Positions 36,285-46,010 of a DNA stretch of 64,000 nt are shown in pieces. Numbering within the stretch: the stretch's first letter is position 1; each line of letters begins with the position of its first letter. The notes under the pieces are model-generated. The model did not search any database, was not told the DNA's origin, and was given only the letters and a program-made list of their open reading frames with translations. A program made the translations under genes and the position numbers. Origin of the DNA: Calothrix anomala FACHB-343 (GTDB taxonomy: Bacteria > Cyanobacteriota > Cyanobacteriia > Cyanobacteriales > Nostocaceae); NCBI RefSeq assembly GCF_014696435.1, contig NZ_JACJQG010000052.1:1-64000 (forward strand), in the 5' to 3' direction.

Positions 36285-37466
36285 ATGGAACAATTACAAA
36301 ATCTCCTCTCTCAAGAACCAACAAAAGAAACTTGGGAACAACTGATTGAATTTTTAGATAACTGGTCTGATGAAGCTTCTTTGTCTACAGCTTTGGATTA
36401 TGCAGAACAGCAATTAGATGAATGGCCAGACTATCTGCGTGCAGCCCCTAGCCAGCAATGGACAGCCATCCAAAATGGTGCATCTTTACCCCCTTGGTGG
36501 AAACTGGTTAGACATATCGAAATAGGGGAAGATGATAATATTCTTGAACCATTTCCTGTAGAGGCACTACAAAACATTACTTCTATTAAACTCGTGAATT
36601 GCGATCTTTTACCAGAGGATCTGTATTTACTAGCTAGGCTGAATAAACTTGGCACACTTGACTGGTATGATTTAATTGACTCGTTAGATGAATGGCCAGA
36701 GGATGAGCAAATCTCAGAAATTTTAGATTATGCTGAAGAACAATTAGCAGACTGGTCAGATGAGGATAGAGAAGCTCCTCAAGAGAATTGGAAAGCAATT
36801 CGAGAAGGCGCACCAATTCCTCGTTGGTGGCGGTTAGTTCGACATCTCGAATTAGGAGAATATGATAATAGTGAACTGTCACCGATTGAGGCATTTATCA
36901 ACCTCACTTCGCTTGAGTTTAATGGAATCAATCTTGGTTCTCTTGAAATTTTGACAGAATTAACTAAGCTAACTTCTCTTAAATTAGTGGATGATTTAAT
37001 CCCATTTAGTATTGAGCCACTCAGCAAGCTGACACAATTAAGATATCTGAGACTGACACTTGCAGAATTGACTGATTTAGATGGACTCGATGAACTCAAA
37101 AATTTGGAATATCTGGACTTGTCTGATAACAATGGACTTACTAATATTGATTCGCTAGCAGTTCTTAATAAATTGACGTGGTTAAGTTTAGAAGACTGTG
37201 AAGAACTCAACGATTTGACCCCTTTAAGTACACTTACTAAACTCAAAACCCTCGACCTCAGCAATTGCAAATCTCTGACTGATATTTCCTCTTTAGCAGG
37301 ACTAAATCAACTTGAGTCTCTCTATCTTAAGGGTTGTGATGCTTTAACAGATATATCGCCCCTCGCCAATCTTCACGCTCTTAGAAAACTTGATATCAGT
37401 GATTGCGATGCAATAACTGACTTATCTCCTTTAGAAAGTTTAAGCAATTGTCGGATTCGCCAATAA
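36285..37466 (+). CDS. Leucine-rich-repeat protein with duplicated WW-containing module
   Basis: 393 residues. Two copies of a module of about 85 residues at the N-terminus (about 20-105 and 130-215) share DYAEQQL..W, AP..W.AI..G, P.WW.LVRH and E.GE. LRRs follow from about 220 to the end, of the internalin-like 22-residue type (LKNLEYLDLSDNNGLTNIDS, LTKLKTLDLSNCKSLTDISS). No signal peptide or membrane helix, so it is probably cytosolic and a binding protein. Its stop is 17 bases from the stop of the giant gene on the other strand. LRR proteins are common in cyanobacteria with unknown roles. Confidence 0.75.
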   Translation: MEQLQNLLSQEPTKETWEQLIEFLDNWSDEASLSTALDYAEQQLDEWPDYLRAAPSQQWTAIQNGASLPPWWKLVRHIEIGEDDNILEPFPVEALQNITSIKLVNCDLLPEDLYLLARLNKLGTLDWYDLIDSLDEWPEDEQISEILDYAEEQLADWSDEDREAPQENWKAIREGAPIPRWWRLVRHLELGEYDNSELSPIEAFINLTSLEFNGINLGSLEILTELTKLTSLKLVDDLIPFSIEPLSKLTQLRYLRLTLAELTDLDGLDELKNLEYLDLSDNNGLTNIDSLAVLNKLTWLSLEDCEELNDLTPLSTLTKLKTLDLSNCKSLTDISSLAGLNQLESLYLKGCDALTDISPLANLHALRKLDISDCDAITDLSPLESLSNCRIRQ

Positions 37467-37483
37467 GTCAAGTATCATTAACA

Positions 37484-40400
37484 TTACTTAATCCCCAGAA
37501 TATCCTTAAGAAAATCTGCAACTGCATTTGCAGATTCTTTAGCAATGGCAATTATGTCGTCATATACATCTTTTTTCTCTGCATCCTCATGTCCTTTTAA
37601 ATTATTTGTATACTTTTCGTCAATTACCCCATAGTTTTCCAGCGATTGATATAATGGTAACTTTTGTTTTAGCTGATCTGGGTTAAATCCGATCAATATA
37701 TTTGGAAAGTAAGCGTCATATACAGCTTCTATAGCTTTTGATCTATTTGTAGTCGCTTCTTTTTTGGTTTTGTCGTTGTCTTTTTTAACTGTTTCAAGGT
37801 ATTGTGACCGCACTCGCCTACACCAATAAAACTTATCTGCGTGTCCTTGGGAACTATTAAACAAACTTTTGATATCCTTCTCTGTTAATCCTTTTAATTC
37901 CCCTCCCATCCAATTAATTTGACTTTGAACTTGCTCGTTACTTGCTTCTACTTTAAACCGCTCGCTCTTTGTCTCAATAGCAGCATCGAGGTTAAACACC
38001 ACATCTTTAGTTTGCAATTGTCTTTTCTTACGTAAATCAGCGACAAGTGCTTGACCCTCACCCTTGCCAGCCGTACTATTAAACGAAGCTTCTATAGTTT
38101 TTGCACCTTTGTTTACTCTGACAATAGTGTTTGGTTCAGGAAAATAAACAGTGAATGGGTTTATTTGTGCCATAGCTTGACGAATTGCCATATCAAGTTT
38201 ATTAGCAGCCACCGTCAATACATCTTGGGTTTGCCCGCCAGCAATCGGCAATCGAAACTCATATCCACCACTGACAATTGCAGGAGGAATACCGTCCTCC
38301 GAAGTATTGTCTTTTATAATCTTGTCGTACCGTGCAAATAAAGCATTAGCCATTTCTTCGACTGGAACTTCTCCTCCACCTTGTTTTTGACTGGAGGCTG
38401 GTTTTAGGCTAATTGCATCGGGATCGGCACTGAGTACATAGACTTCATTTCCTTTCTCTCTCAACTCTGAAACAAATTTTTCGGTGAATTTATGATTTTT
38501 AACTTGGTTGCGTATTAAATCATAAGGAATTATTGTTTTGAATGTTTGATTTTCATCCTTTATAACTTTTGCTTTTTCAGAATCATTTAGTTGGGCGTAT
38601 CCTGATTTTGCATCTTCAAAACTAACGTCCTGCCAATCTTCTTGTTTAATTTTCTGCCTCTTATTTTGTTTGGAATTAACTGTTTGTTTCTCCTCAGAGG
38701 GCTGCTGTAATTTTTCCCATTTAGCTGCCCGCCATGAGAACCCAAAGACACCCAACCGAAAAGTGTTGAATCCGTCAGTGGATACTTTTTCCTTAATATT
38801 ATTGGTACTATCTTCTCCACTAATGGACTGGTAGCCATTAACTCCAACAACAAGACCAAAACGGCGTTTTGCTTCCTCTGGCGACTTAAATCCTTCCCGG
38901 CTGTAAAGTTGAGCAATCTCTTTTGCTGATTTGTCTTTAGGAGTTGCTGGTACATTAGCTACGTAGCAAATTTCCTCTTCTTCTGGGACAGCATTACTGT
39001 TTTCAGATGCTTCTGCTATAGAATCCTTTAGCACTTCTCCTTTTTTATTTGCTTTAATCCTGTATTGTGGTTGCTCTCCTCTCTTGTTGACAGTTTCTTC
39101 TGTTTCTTCTTCTTCGTTTGGCCGGTCATGTCTTTTCCCTTTTGCTTTAGGATTAATTTCAGCCTCAATATGAGCAGTTGTTTTATCTACGGCATCTTTA
39201 TCAATGACAAGTTTGCAAGCAGTCATTTTATATTTAGTCTTGATTTTAGGTAGCTGCTTCTTGATATCTTTAAATGACAGTTTTTCATTTTGCATTAACT
39301 GTTCAGCTTCTGCTACAGCTAAATCAAGATCGTCTTGTTTTTGTTTATAAGTTCGCTCATCAGCTTTGCCAATCCCAAGCTTATCTTTGACTTTATTGCT
39401 AAACTTATCATATTTATCCTTAACGGCTTGCTTCTTGCCTTCAACCCAATTCTGAGCGGCTTCTTTTTTATCCTTAATCCACTGTTTACCTGCTTCCTTC
39501 TTATCCTCAACCCACTGCTTACCTGCTTTGTATTTCTCCTTGGCTGATTCTTTCCAAGATCCTAATTTTTTGCCAACTTTGCTATTTTTGAACTTGTTAC
39601 TTGCAGCTTCTTTTTTATCATTAACCCACTTTTCGGCTGCGGCTTTCTTATCTTCAACCCATTGCTCACCTGCGGCTTTCTTATCTTCAACCCACTGCTT
39701 ACCAGCTTGATATTTCTCCTTGGCTTTATCTTTAGCAGAGTTAAATTTCTTACCAAATTTACTCTTATTAAACTTATTACCAACAGCTTTAAACGCCTTC
39801 GATCCTTTATCAATAATCCAATCAACTGCTTTTTCCATTGGTTTGCGCAGTTTGCGGAAGATGGCTTGAATCTTACCTGCTATACCGCCCAAGCCTAATA
39901 AGCTAGCTAAGAAACTAATAACTACAGGTAAAGATTTGGCGAGAGCATTTTCTACACCTGCAATTGCTTGGTCAATTGCGCCACCTGCGATCGCGCCAAT
40001 TGCATCCAGTATCGCATTAATTAAATCTGCAATCTGCTGGGCGCGTTCAATAAAGAATTTGACTATCTCGTAAATTGTCTTGGCGGCTTTGATAAAGGCG
40101 GAAGCGGGTGTCAACAAACTCAGAACCCACTCAACCCCGGCTGTAATCACTTTTTCAATGATAAAGTTCTTGATGGGTTCAATAATTAAGGTGTTAAGGT
40201 CGCCAATTCTATCTTGGACAAACTGCCAAATTCCCGTTATACCTTCACTGGCTAAAATTTGAAATACCTCTACACTTTGTTCCATCCAACTAACTTTATC
40301 TTCACCCAGTCGTTTCACAGCTTGGCCGCGAATTACTTGATAAGTGAAGCCTGCAAGCTGCATAGCTAGGCTAAATATACCTTTAAGGTCAAAGTTTTCT

Positions 40401-42727
40401 GGCATTTCAATGCCTGCTTCTGCCATTGTGCCAGTTAGCCAGCCAATTAATCCTTGTTGCAGGTGCTTCCCGATATTCTTCATGAAGTTAAGGAAGCCTT
40501 GCTTCACCGCCTGAATTAAATTACCTAAGAAACCTATGGGATCTTTGAGAATTTGCCCAACTACACCAGCAACTCGTGCTAGAACTTCCAACAGCATTTT
40601 TGTCAATTCGATGATAGTCTTAATGACTCCCACCACTGCATCGAAGGCTTTTTGAACTAATCCTTTATTTGCCGCTTTCATCTCTTCAATGCGAGCATCC
40701 ACAGCGTCCAGATTTTCTTTATACTTCTGGGCTAGGGTGTCAATTAGCTCATCTTGTTTACTCTCAACCGTCTGCTCCAATTCGTCAAATTTGCTATCTA
40801 TGTCTGCGGCGGCTTCTTGACCAACTCCTTTCAAATCTTGGGGTAGTTGGTTAACATAATTTTGAATTTCCTGCTTACCATTGGTAATTTCGGCTTTGGC
40901 TTGGGTGATTCCTTGGCTGATGATGGCGACGACTTTGTTAATTACCCCATCCATTTGTTGGATGTAAAGCTGGCGACCTTCTTGGTAAAAAGCGTTCACC
41001 TCGTTGGGCATACCCAGCAATTTGTCTACTAGCCATTTTCCAGGGCCCCAAAATCCACTGTAGCGATCGCTCTTATATTTGTCCATCTTCTGACCGACGT
41101 AATCCTCAAAGGCTTTCTTGGCTTCAGCCGCGCCTGCATCAAAGGCTTGGATTACTTGTCCGTCTAAATCGCCCAGGGTTTTCTCAACTTTGGCTTTGGT
41201 TTTATCAAAAATCTTATTAATATCACCAGCAATTTTCGCCCTGGCTTGCTCATCCTTACCCTTAGCCCCTACCTGCTTATCTGCTACCTGTCCCAAGTTT
41301 TGGCTACGGACACCATGCATGGCTTGCAGTTGCTGTTGAGCTGTAGCTGTGGCGGTCGCTTGGGCTGTGGCGAGGATTGTTTGCTCTTGCTGGCGATATT
41401 TGGGCGGTGCTTCTTGGGCGTTGGTTTGGGCGTCTTTTTTGGCGGTGAGTGCGCCTTGAAACTCCGGCTCGTTAGATTTTTCTAACTGCTCTTCTGTGAC
41501 ATCCGCCTCTTGCATTTGCTGGTCAAGTTTTTTACTCTCCGCTTGGATTGGCGCTTCCACTTCACCCTGTCCTTTAGATTTGGGTGCGGCTTTATCTGCA
41601 CCTACTCCCGTTGGCGGTGCGCCGGGTTCCGTTGGCGGTAGGGGGGTAACTTGTTTGGCTTCAATGCCACTGGTATCGGGCTTTTGTTTACTTTTCTCTT
41701 CTAAGGGGCCTTGAGAGTTTTTCTGTTCTTCCTTGACTTTGCCGCTCAAATCGCCTTTAACCGAGTCAAGTTTATTGTTATTTTTAAACTCGTCTGCTTC
41801 TTCTAAATTTTTAGGAGCCATATCGGCAATCCGCTCCATCAATTTAGCTTTGAAGGCGGCGGCGTCAAATCCTGGGGTGGGAGCCTGTCCCATTTCGCCT
41901 ACATGATTGGCTTGGGCTTTGCTGTCTACTTCATTAGTAGGCGCAACCGCCGCAGCTTGGGCGGACTGAGCTTTGCTGGCGGCGGTGGGGTGTTGTTTTT
42001 GTTGTCCGGCAACTTGTTTGGTATTACTAACTACCGCTTGAAATGCGGGGTCATTGTCTGGAGAAACGGGAGCTTTTTCACCTTCACCAGGAACATTGGC
42101 TAATTTATCAGTTGTATTAGCTACATTAGCCCCTGGTAATTCCCCAGAGTTGTTACCTTTGCCTTGATTAGCTGGGATATCTTGTGGCTGAGGCTGTTTC
42201 TGGGCTGACAAGGGATTTCCCGCAGCTTCCACAGCCGTATCTACCTTTTTTGTCGGCGGTGGATTTGCGCCCCCATCACCGTTATTGGGTGGGGGAGAGG
42301 CGCTAGCTTGTTCTTTAATCGGCGGTTGCTGATTTTTTTGTTCTTTATTTTCGGTTTCTGGTTTGGATTCTCCCACCTCTGAGTTTTTTGGCTGATTTTC
42401 CTCAGTGGGTTTGGGGGAATTCTCCCGGCGTTGAATTGTTGGGAGTTTGTTTTCCTTGGGGGTAACGTGGAGAGATTTTGGCTGGAGTGGTTTTGACTCC
42501 TGGGGTTGTAATTCCTTAGCTGGCTCAGTTTCCGGTTGGGCTTGCGGACGCAACAATGATATACGACTAATATCATGTCCCGGAGGCTGATTCAGGGGTT
42601 GCAATAAAGAAACTGCCGGGGGAGAAGTTTGAGATGTGTTTAAACCAAAGCCACGTATCGGGTTTTTCAGAGTGGGGACAGAGAAACCTGTAGTAGTTTT
42701 TTTATGCCGGCTTACCTGTTCTCTCAT
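37484..42727 (-). CDS. Giant low-complexity/coiled protein resembling contractile-injection-system-associated proteins
   Basis: 1747 residues from ATG 42727, which is preceded by CAGGAG six bases upstream; the in-frame TTG at 42751 was rejected. The N-terminus (FSVPTLKNPIRGFGLNTS) resembles the leader of cyanobacterial proteins linked to extracellular contractile injection systems (recalled resemblance). Residues about 25-400 are Pro/Gln/Lys-rich disorder. About 440-680 are coiled-coil. About 680-965 are hydrophobic amphipathic helices (VLARVAGVVGQILKDPIGFL, VISFLASLLGLGGIAGKIQA). About 980-1120 hold 11-residue repeats such as KQWVEDKKEAG. A globular C-terminal region of about 450 residues is unrecognised. 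There is no DUF4157 HExxH motif and no structural injection-system gene nearby. It could be an effector, tape-measure-like or polymorphic toxin-like protein. Confidence 0.7.
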   Translation of the reverse strand: MREQVSRHKKTTTGFSVPTLKNPIRGFGLNTSQTSPPAVSLLQPLNQPPGHDISRISLLRPQAQPETEPAKELQPQESKPLQPKSLHVTPKENKLPTIQRRENSPKPTEENQPKNSEVGESKPETENKEQKNQQPPIKEQASASPPPNNGDGGANPPPTKKVDTAVEAAGNPLSAQKQPQPQDIPANQGKGNNSGELPGANVANTTDKLANVPGEGEKAPVSPDNDPAFQAVVSNTKQVAGQQKQHPTAASKAQSAQAAAVAPTNEVDSKAQANHVGEMGQAPTPGFDAAAFKAKLMERIADMAPKNLEEADEFKNNNKLDSVKGDLSGKVKEEQKNSQGPLEEKSKQKPDTSGIEAKQVTPLPPTEPGAPPTGVGADKAAPKSKGQGEVEAPIQAESKKLDQQMQEADVTEEQLEKSNEPEFQGALTAKKDAQTNAQEAPPKYRQQEQTILATAQATATATAQQQLQAMHGVRSQNLGQVADKQVGAKGKDEQARAKIAGDINKIFDKTKAKVEKTLGDLDGQVIQAFDAGAAEAKKAFEDYVGQKMDKYKSDRYSGFWGPGKWLVDKLLGMPNEVNAFYQEGRQLYIQQMDGVINKVVAIISQGITQAKAEITNGKQEIQNYVNQLPQDLKGVGQEAAADIDSKFDELEQTVESKQDELIDTLAQKYKENLDAVDARIEEMKAANKGLVQKAFDAVVGVIKTIIELTKMLLEVLARVAGVVGQILKDPIGFLGNLIQAVKQGFLNFMKNIGKHLQQGLIGWLTGTMAEAGIEMPENFDLKGIFSLAMQLAGFTYQVIRGQAVKRLGEDKVSWMEQSVEVFQILASEGITGIWQFVQDRIGDLNTLIIEPIKNFIIEKVITAGVEWVLSLLTPASAFIKAAKTIYEIVKFFIERAQQIADLINAILDAIGAIAGGAIDQAIAGVENALAKSLPVVISFLASLLGLGGIAGKIQAIFRKLRKPMEKAVDWIIDKGSKAFKAVGNKFNKSKFGKKFNSAKDKAKEKYQAGKQWVEDKKAAGEQWVEDKKAAAEKWVNDKKEAASNKFKNSKVGKKLGSWKESAKEKYKAGKQWVEDKKEAGKQWIKDKKEAAQNWVEGKKQAVKDKYDKFSNKVKDKLGIGKADERTYKQKQDDLDLAVAEAEQLMQNEKLSFKDIKKQLPKIKTKYKMTACKLVIDKDAVDKTTAHIEAEINPKAKGKRHDRPNEEEETEETVNKRGEQPQYRIKANKKGEVLKDSIAEASENSNAVPEEEEICYVANVPATPKDKSAKEIAQLYSREGFKSPEEAKRRFGLVVGVNGYQSISGEDSTNNIKEKVSTDGFNTFRLGVFGFSWRAAKWEKLQQPSEEKQTVNSKQNKRQKIKQEDWQDVSFEDAKSGYAQLNDSEKAKVIKDENQTFKTIIPYDLIRNQVKNHKFTEKFVSELREKGNEVYVLSADPDAISLKPASSQKQGGGEVPVEEMANALFARYDKIIKDNTSEDGIPPAIVSGGYEFRLPIAGGQTQDVLTVAANKLDMAIRQAMAQINPFTVYFPEPNTIVRVNKGAKTIEASFNSTAGKGEGQALVADLRKKRQLQTKDVVFNLDAAIETKSERFKVEASNEQVQSQINWMGGELKGLTEKDIKSLFNSSQGHADKFYWCRRVRSQYLETVKKDNDKTKKEATTNRSKAIEAVYDAYFPNILIGFNPDQLKQKLPLYQSLENYGVIDEKYTNNLKGHEDAEKKDVYDDIIAIAKESANAVADFLKDILGIK

Positions 42728-42849
42728 AGTCTGCTCCTGAAGCCCCAGCAATTAAGTTATTGATATTGCACCAGTTCAAATATCTCAGGATACAGCGATC
42801 GCATTTATCAAGCAATTAGCCCAAAGTCTAATAGTTAGATTTCGATAAT

Positions 42850-43074
42850 TTATTTTCTGGAAGTCCCTAAATCTTTGAATTTCCATTGCATATAGGCCTC
42901 AACAGAAGGAAAGTATTGGATAATACCATCTAACCCTTGTGGTCTGCCGTTGAGATAAGCTTCCAAATAAACCGAACCTTGCATTTGTGGCAATAACCCA
43001 GCATCGCGATCGCGACAACCTTGTTGATAATGAATTTCTCTTAAGCGATCGAACATACTCATATACCCACTCAT
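42850..43074 (-). CDS. Hypothetical small protein
   Basis: 74 residues, with alternative ATGs at residues 4 and 6. The sequence (FDRLREIHYQQGCRDRDAGL, YLEAYLNGRPQGLDGIIQYF, YMQWKFKDLG) is globular and charged, with no membrane segment. I do not recognise a family. It lies 122 bases upstream of the giant gene on the same strand and might be co-transcribed with it, which would make it a candidate partner or chaperone (inference). Confidence 0.6.
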   Translation of the reverse strand: MSGYMSMFDRLREIHYQQGCRDRDAGLLPQMQGSVYLEAYLNGRPQGLDGIIQYFPSVEAYMQWKFKDLGTSRK

Positions 43075-43189
43075 ATATATATCATGCTGCTACTTATAAT
43101 CTATGCATTCCGCCAGATAAGAGCAAATACTCTTGTTTTTCAAAAGCATAAATACAAGTTATTGATAATTGCTAAAGTGCGATCGCATT

Positions 43190-43318
43190 TACAGCAGTTT
43201 TCACCTATTTGAACCAAATCTGTCGTAGGGGCACGGCACCAGTAAAATTATTGTATGTACCAAAAGATTATCGGTGCCGTGCCCCTACAGCGTGGTCTAT
43301 TTACAGGAAGATGCTGTA
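43190..43318 (+). mobile_element. MITE-like element, family A, copy 4
   Basis: 129 bp, TA-bounded, TACAGCAGTTTTCACC to GATGCTGTA, nearly identical to copy 1 inside. One base separates it from MITE B copy 3, forming an A-B composite. Confidence 0.85.
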
Positions 43319-43319
43319 A

Positions 43320-43417
43320 TACCAATTCAAATAATGTTGGCGGTACATCAATATATTCTAGAGGGCATGGCATTGCCATGCCCCTACCATTTGTCGCATT
43401 CTTGTTGCAAATTGGTA
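43320..43417 (-). mobile_element. MITE-like element, family B, copy 3
   Basis: 98 bp, TACCAATTCAAA to AAATTGGTA, with TCTAGAGGGCATGGCATTGC and TGTCGCATTC blocks, inverted relative to 27638-27736. It ends three bases before the stop codon of the next leftward ORF. Confidence 0.85.
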
Positions 43418-43420
43418 TTA

Positions 43421-43636
43421 CTACCGCTTTTCTTCAGGGGGAACTGCGTGGGGTAATACAGGAATGTCTTCATCTACAGTGTGTAGAGGGATGTTTAAAT
43501 GCTTTCTTGCCATTTCTTCAGCTAGCTTATGGTCTTCCTTACTGTTAAACTGACTCTCATCTAGCAAATGCTCATTCTTGGCTGCTTCATCTCGACTTGG
43601 CGCTCTGCCATTTTTCCACCGATACTTAAAATCCAT
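43421..43636 (-). CDS. Hypothetical small hydrophilic protein
   Basis: 71 residues from ATG 43636: MDFKYRWKNGRAPSRDEAAK, then acidic and helical, ending HTVDEDIPVLPHAVPPEEKR. No membrane segment or signal peptide. Family not recognised. The stop codon TAG (43421-43423) abuts a MITE B copy, so insertion occurred just after the gene. A real gene is likely given the protein-like composition. Confidence 0.55.
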   Translation of the reverse strand: MDFKYRWKNGRAPSRDEAAKNEHLLDESQFNSKEDHKLAEEMARKHLNIPLHTVDEDIPVLPHAVPPEEKR

Positions 43637-43752
43637 AAGTTACACAGCAGTAAGACTGCCGTTGATTTCTATGATTTTAATAGTAGAGATGAAGCCAAGA
43701 TTGTACTTCTACCATAAAGTTGAAGCCAATATCTAGCCACTATACATTTAGT

Positions 43753-44439
43753 TTAATTTTTGTCTTTGTTGTCTTCGTTGACTAAAACTAGTTTACCTTC
43801 CTGGTATGCCTTTCTTAAGGCTACTGCTTCGGCTACGATTTGTTGAGCGCTTAAACCTTCTGTATCAATCATACTTTGCAAAGTTACCCCTGTACGCTCA
43901 TCTTCTTCGTGAATCGCCGGAATTTGGCAATATCTGCCACCATTCTTTGTCCGTCTCCAAATACTTGGTTTTTCTGGTTTTGGCGCTTTGGGTTTGCGAT
44001 GTTCTTTAACTAAAGAACGTACAGCTTCTTGAGTAATGGCGCTTAAATCTAACAGCGCATCGATAACTGGCTGATATTTATTACTGTTATTTGCTAGCTG
44101 ATATACAGTTAAAGGTTCAACTTGTCCTAAATCTTGGGGTGAAAATTCGCCAAATACCGCCGCAATTTTCAGATATTTTTTTTCTTCACCGCGCCAACCT
44201 CTATCAACCAGTAGCTTTTTGTACTGCCTGAGGGAAAGCTTCTGTTTTTGTTCCGCTAGCCAAAAGGCGTGATGTAAAATCGTTTTGGTAACATCACCTA
44301 AAGAAAGTAAAGGAAATTTTTCTCCACCAACACTTTTGAGGGCGTTCGGCTTTTCTTCCACATATTGCTCAAATTCTGATTTTGTAATCGCTTTAGAGTC
44401 AACGGGGGTGGGAACTACACTCTGTACTTGTGCGATCAT
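43753..44439 (-). CDS. Hypothetical cyanobacterial protein
   Basis: 228 residues. The N-terminus is MIAQVQSVVPTPVDSKAITKS. The middle contains SLRQYKKLLVDRGWRGEEKKYLKIAAVFGEFSPQDLGQVEP, suggestive of a helical DNA- or protein-binding region. It ends with a LSAQQIVAEAVALRKAYQEG helix and a charged tail. No signal peptide. I do not recognise a defined family. It precedes the 71-residue ORF in the same direction with a 116-base gap. ATG 44439 has AGGAGG nearby upstream (44450-44455 complement), which supports this start. Confidence 0.65.
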   Translation of the reverse strand: MIAQVQSVVPTPVDSKAITKSEFEQYVEEKPNALKSVGGEKFPLLSLGDVTKTILHHAFWLAEQKQKLSLRQYKKLLVDRGWRGEEKKYLKIAAVFGEFSPQDLGQVEPLTVYQLANNSNKYQPVIDALLDLSAITQEAVRSLVKEHRKPKAPKPEKPSIWRRTKNGGRYCQIPAIHEEDERTGVTLQSMIDTEGLSAQQIVAEAVALRKAYQEGKLVLVNEDNKDKN

Positions 44440-44662
44440 AAATCTTAGCCTCCTAAAAACTCCCTGGCACTACAAATCCATCGCCTTAGCTATTTCTATT
44501 TCGCAGGCGATCGCTTAAGTTGGTGGAAGTTGGAAAATAAAGTTTTCTACTAGAACAATTGTACTATTTAACTTCAAAAAAGCATCCCCAAACATACCCA
44601 AATTTTCGGGTGTGCGGGGAAAGCTTTATACACAGCCGCCCCTAAGATTAGGGACTTGCAAG

Positions 44663-45727
44663 TTATCTTGAAGGAACCCAGCCATTTTCAGAACATACGC
44701 CTACTTCGCGTCTGGGAGGAATACACCAATAATTTTTACCATCAAATACCAAACCTTCTTTGATAGCATTTAACTCAGAAATTGGTCGCCATTCTTGAGT
44801 TCCACCCTCGTCATCATAGCGATATTGTTCGCCTTTTACTTCTAAACCTTGATCGGTTCCTCCCAGTACATAAAACCCGTCTACAATGCGTGGGGATGAG
44901 GCTTCTATTAAAGAGGACTCACAAATTGTGCCTTCACCTTTACAGCCTCTTGCTATTTGTCCATCAGGTGATAAGCTATAAATTTTATTATCTTGTAAAA
45001 GCAATCCTAAGCCACTGCCATCTTGTAATTTGATGGGATTAGAAAATTTACCTTGATATTGCACTAAAGTTTCAAATTTACCGTTAAGCTTAACTATAGT
45101 GGTTCCATCAGGCGCGATCGCAATCGATTGACTAGTACCATTACCATTGAGAAAATTAAACAAGCGAGTACCAATAAACGGTGGTTTCGCGTCAGATGTA
45201 GAAGGTACAGCTTGCTGATTATTATTTGTTCCCTTGTCAATCCCCCAGCGCCAAATCACTCGTTCTGTATTAGTTCTGTCAGCCATAATTGCCGAAATCC
45301 ACAACAGTTCTCCAGCTTTGTTGGTAAACTCAAATCGACAAGGGCCTAATCCTGTTCCCGCACAGTCTTTCACCTCTTTATACCCAAAATCAAACAACTC
45401 TCTGACAGTATTATCTCGGAGATTGGGAGCATCGCCTTGTAAATTAGGTTGCCAACCTTGTTGCATCACCAGCTCGCGCGCAGTTCGATACAGCATACCT
45501 TCTTTAAGGGTGATTTTTGCAACCGGATTGGCGGAATCTTGCACCCTAGAACCAACATCCTGGACTTGCTTTGTTGCTGTTGAGGTGGGAGTCTTAATAT
45601 TTACATTGTTTTCTTGCTGCATATTGGGAGTTGTTAAGCTAGTGCATCCACAGGCGATCGCTCCCAGTAAACTTGTAAATATAGTTGTTTTAATCCTAGA
45701 GTCCCAAAATTTCTGATTTTTCAACAT
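44663..45727 (-). CDS. Putative lipoprotein
   Basis: 354 residues. The N-terminal signal (IKTTIFTSLLGAIACGC) has a lipobox-like AIAC, followed by a Ser/Thr-rich linker, so export and lipidation are likely. A first domain at about 70-170 (ARELVMQQGWQPNLQGD, FEFTNKAGELLWISAIMADR) has two cysteines in DCAGTGLGPC. The C-terminal half (IAPDGTTIVKLNGKFETLVQ, LLQDNKIYSLSPDGQIARGC) is beta-rich and propeller-like, with further cysteines. It ends with a Cys-rich WCIPPRREVGVC. Function unknown. Monocistronic. Confidence 0.68.
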   Translation of the reverse strand: MLKNQKFWDSRIKTTIFTSLLGAIACGCTSLTTPNMQQENNVNIKTPTSTATKQVQDVGSRVQDSANPVAKITLKEGMLYRTARELVMQQGWQPNLQGDAPNLRDNTVRELFDFGYKEVKDCAGTGLGPCRFEFTNKAGELLWISAIMADRTNTERVIWRWGIDKGTNNNQQAVPSTSDAKPPFIGTRLFNFLNGNGTSQSIAIAPDGTTIVKLNGKFETLVQYQGKFSNPIKLQDGSGLGLLLQDNKIYSLSPDGQIARGCKGEGTICESSLIEASSPRIVDGFYVLGGTDQGLEVKGEQYRYDDEGGTQEWRPISELNAIKEGLVFDGKNYWCIPPRREVGVCSENGWVPSR

Positions 45728-46010
45728 AATTTAAGTAGGTCGGCGTCATTAAATATAACTAGCAAGGGCTGTCATTAGTCATTTGTCATTCGTCATTGGT
45801 AAGGAGTTCAAGCCTATTTACGTTTCGTCATATAGTTTGGTTTATGTACAGCAACTTACTTATCAACCGCAACAGAATCTACAGACAACCCGAAAGCACG
45901 TTAAATAATACATATAATTAACATAATTTTCCGCAAATTTACCGTCTAAAAGCAGACACTAATAAACAGTCCCTATGAAATAATCAGGAAGTACAGCGAC
46001 AAATGACAAT

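Noticed and set aside
39065-42576. Many open frames antisense to or in other frames of the giant gene
   Set aside because: They are shadows of a repetitive, biased-composition gene and have no ribosome sites or recognisable domains.
37484-42727. DUF4157 metallopeptidase-like domain in the giant protein
   Set aside because: No HExxH motif could be found in the sequence, so only a loose resemblance to injection-system-linked proteins is kept.
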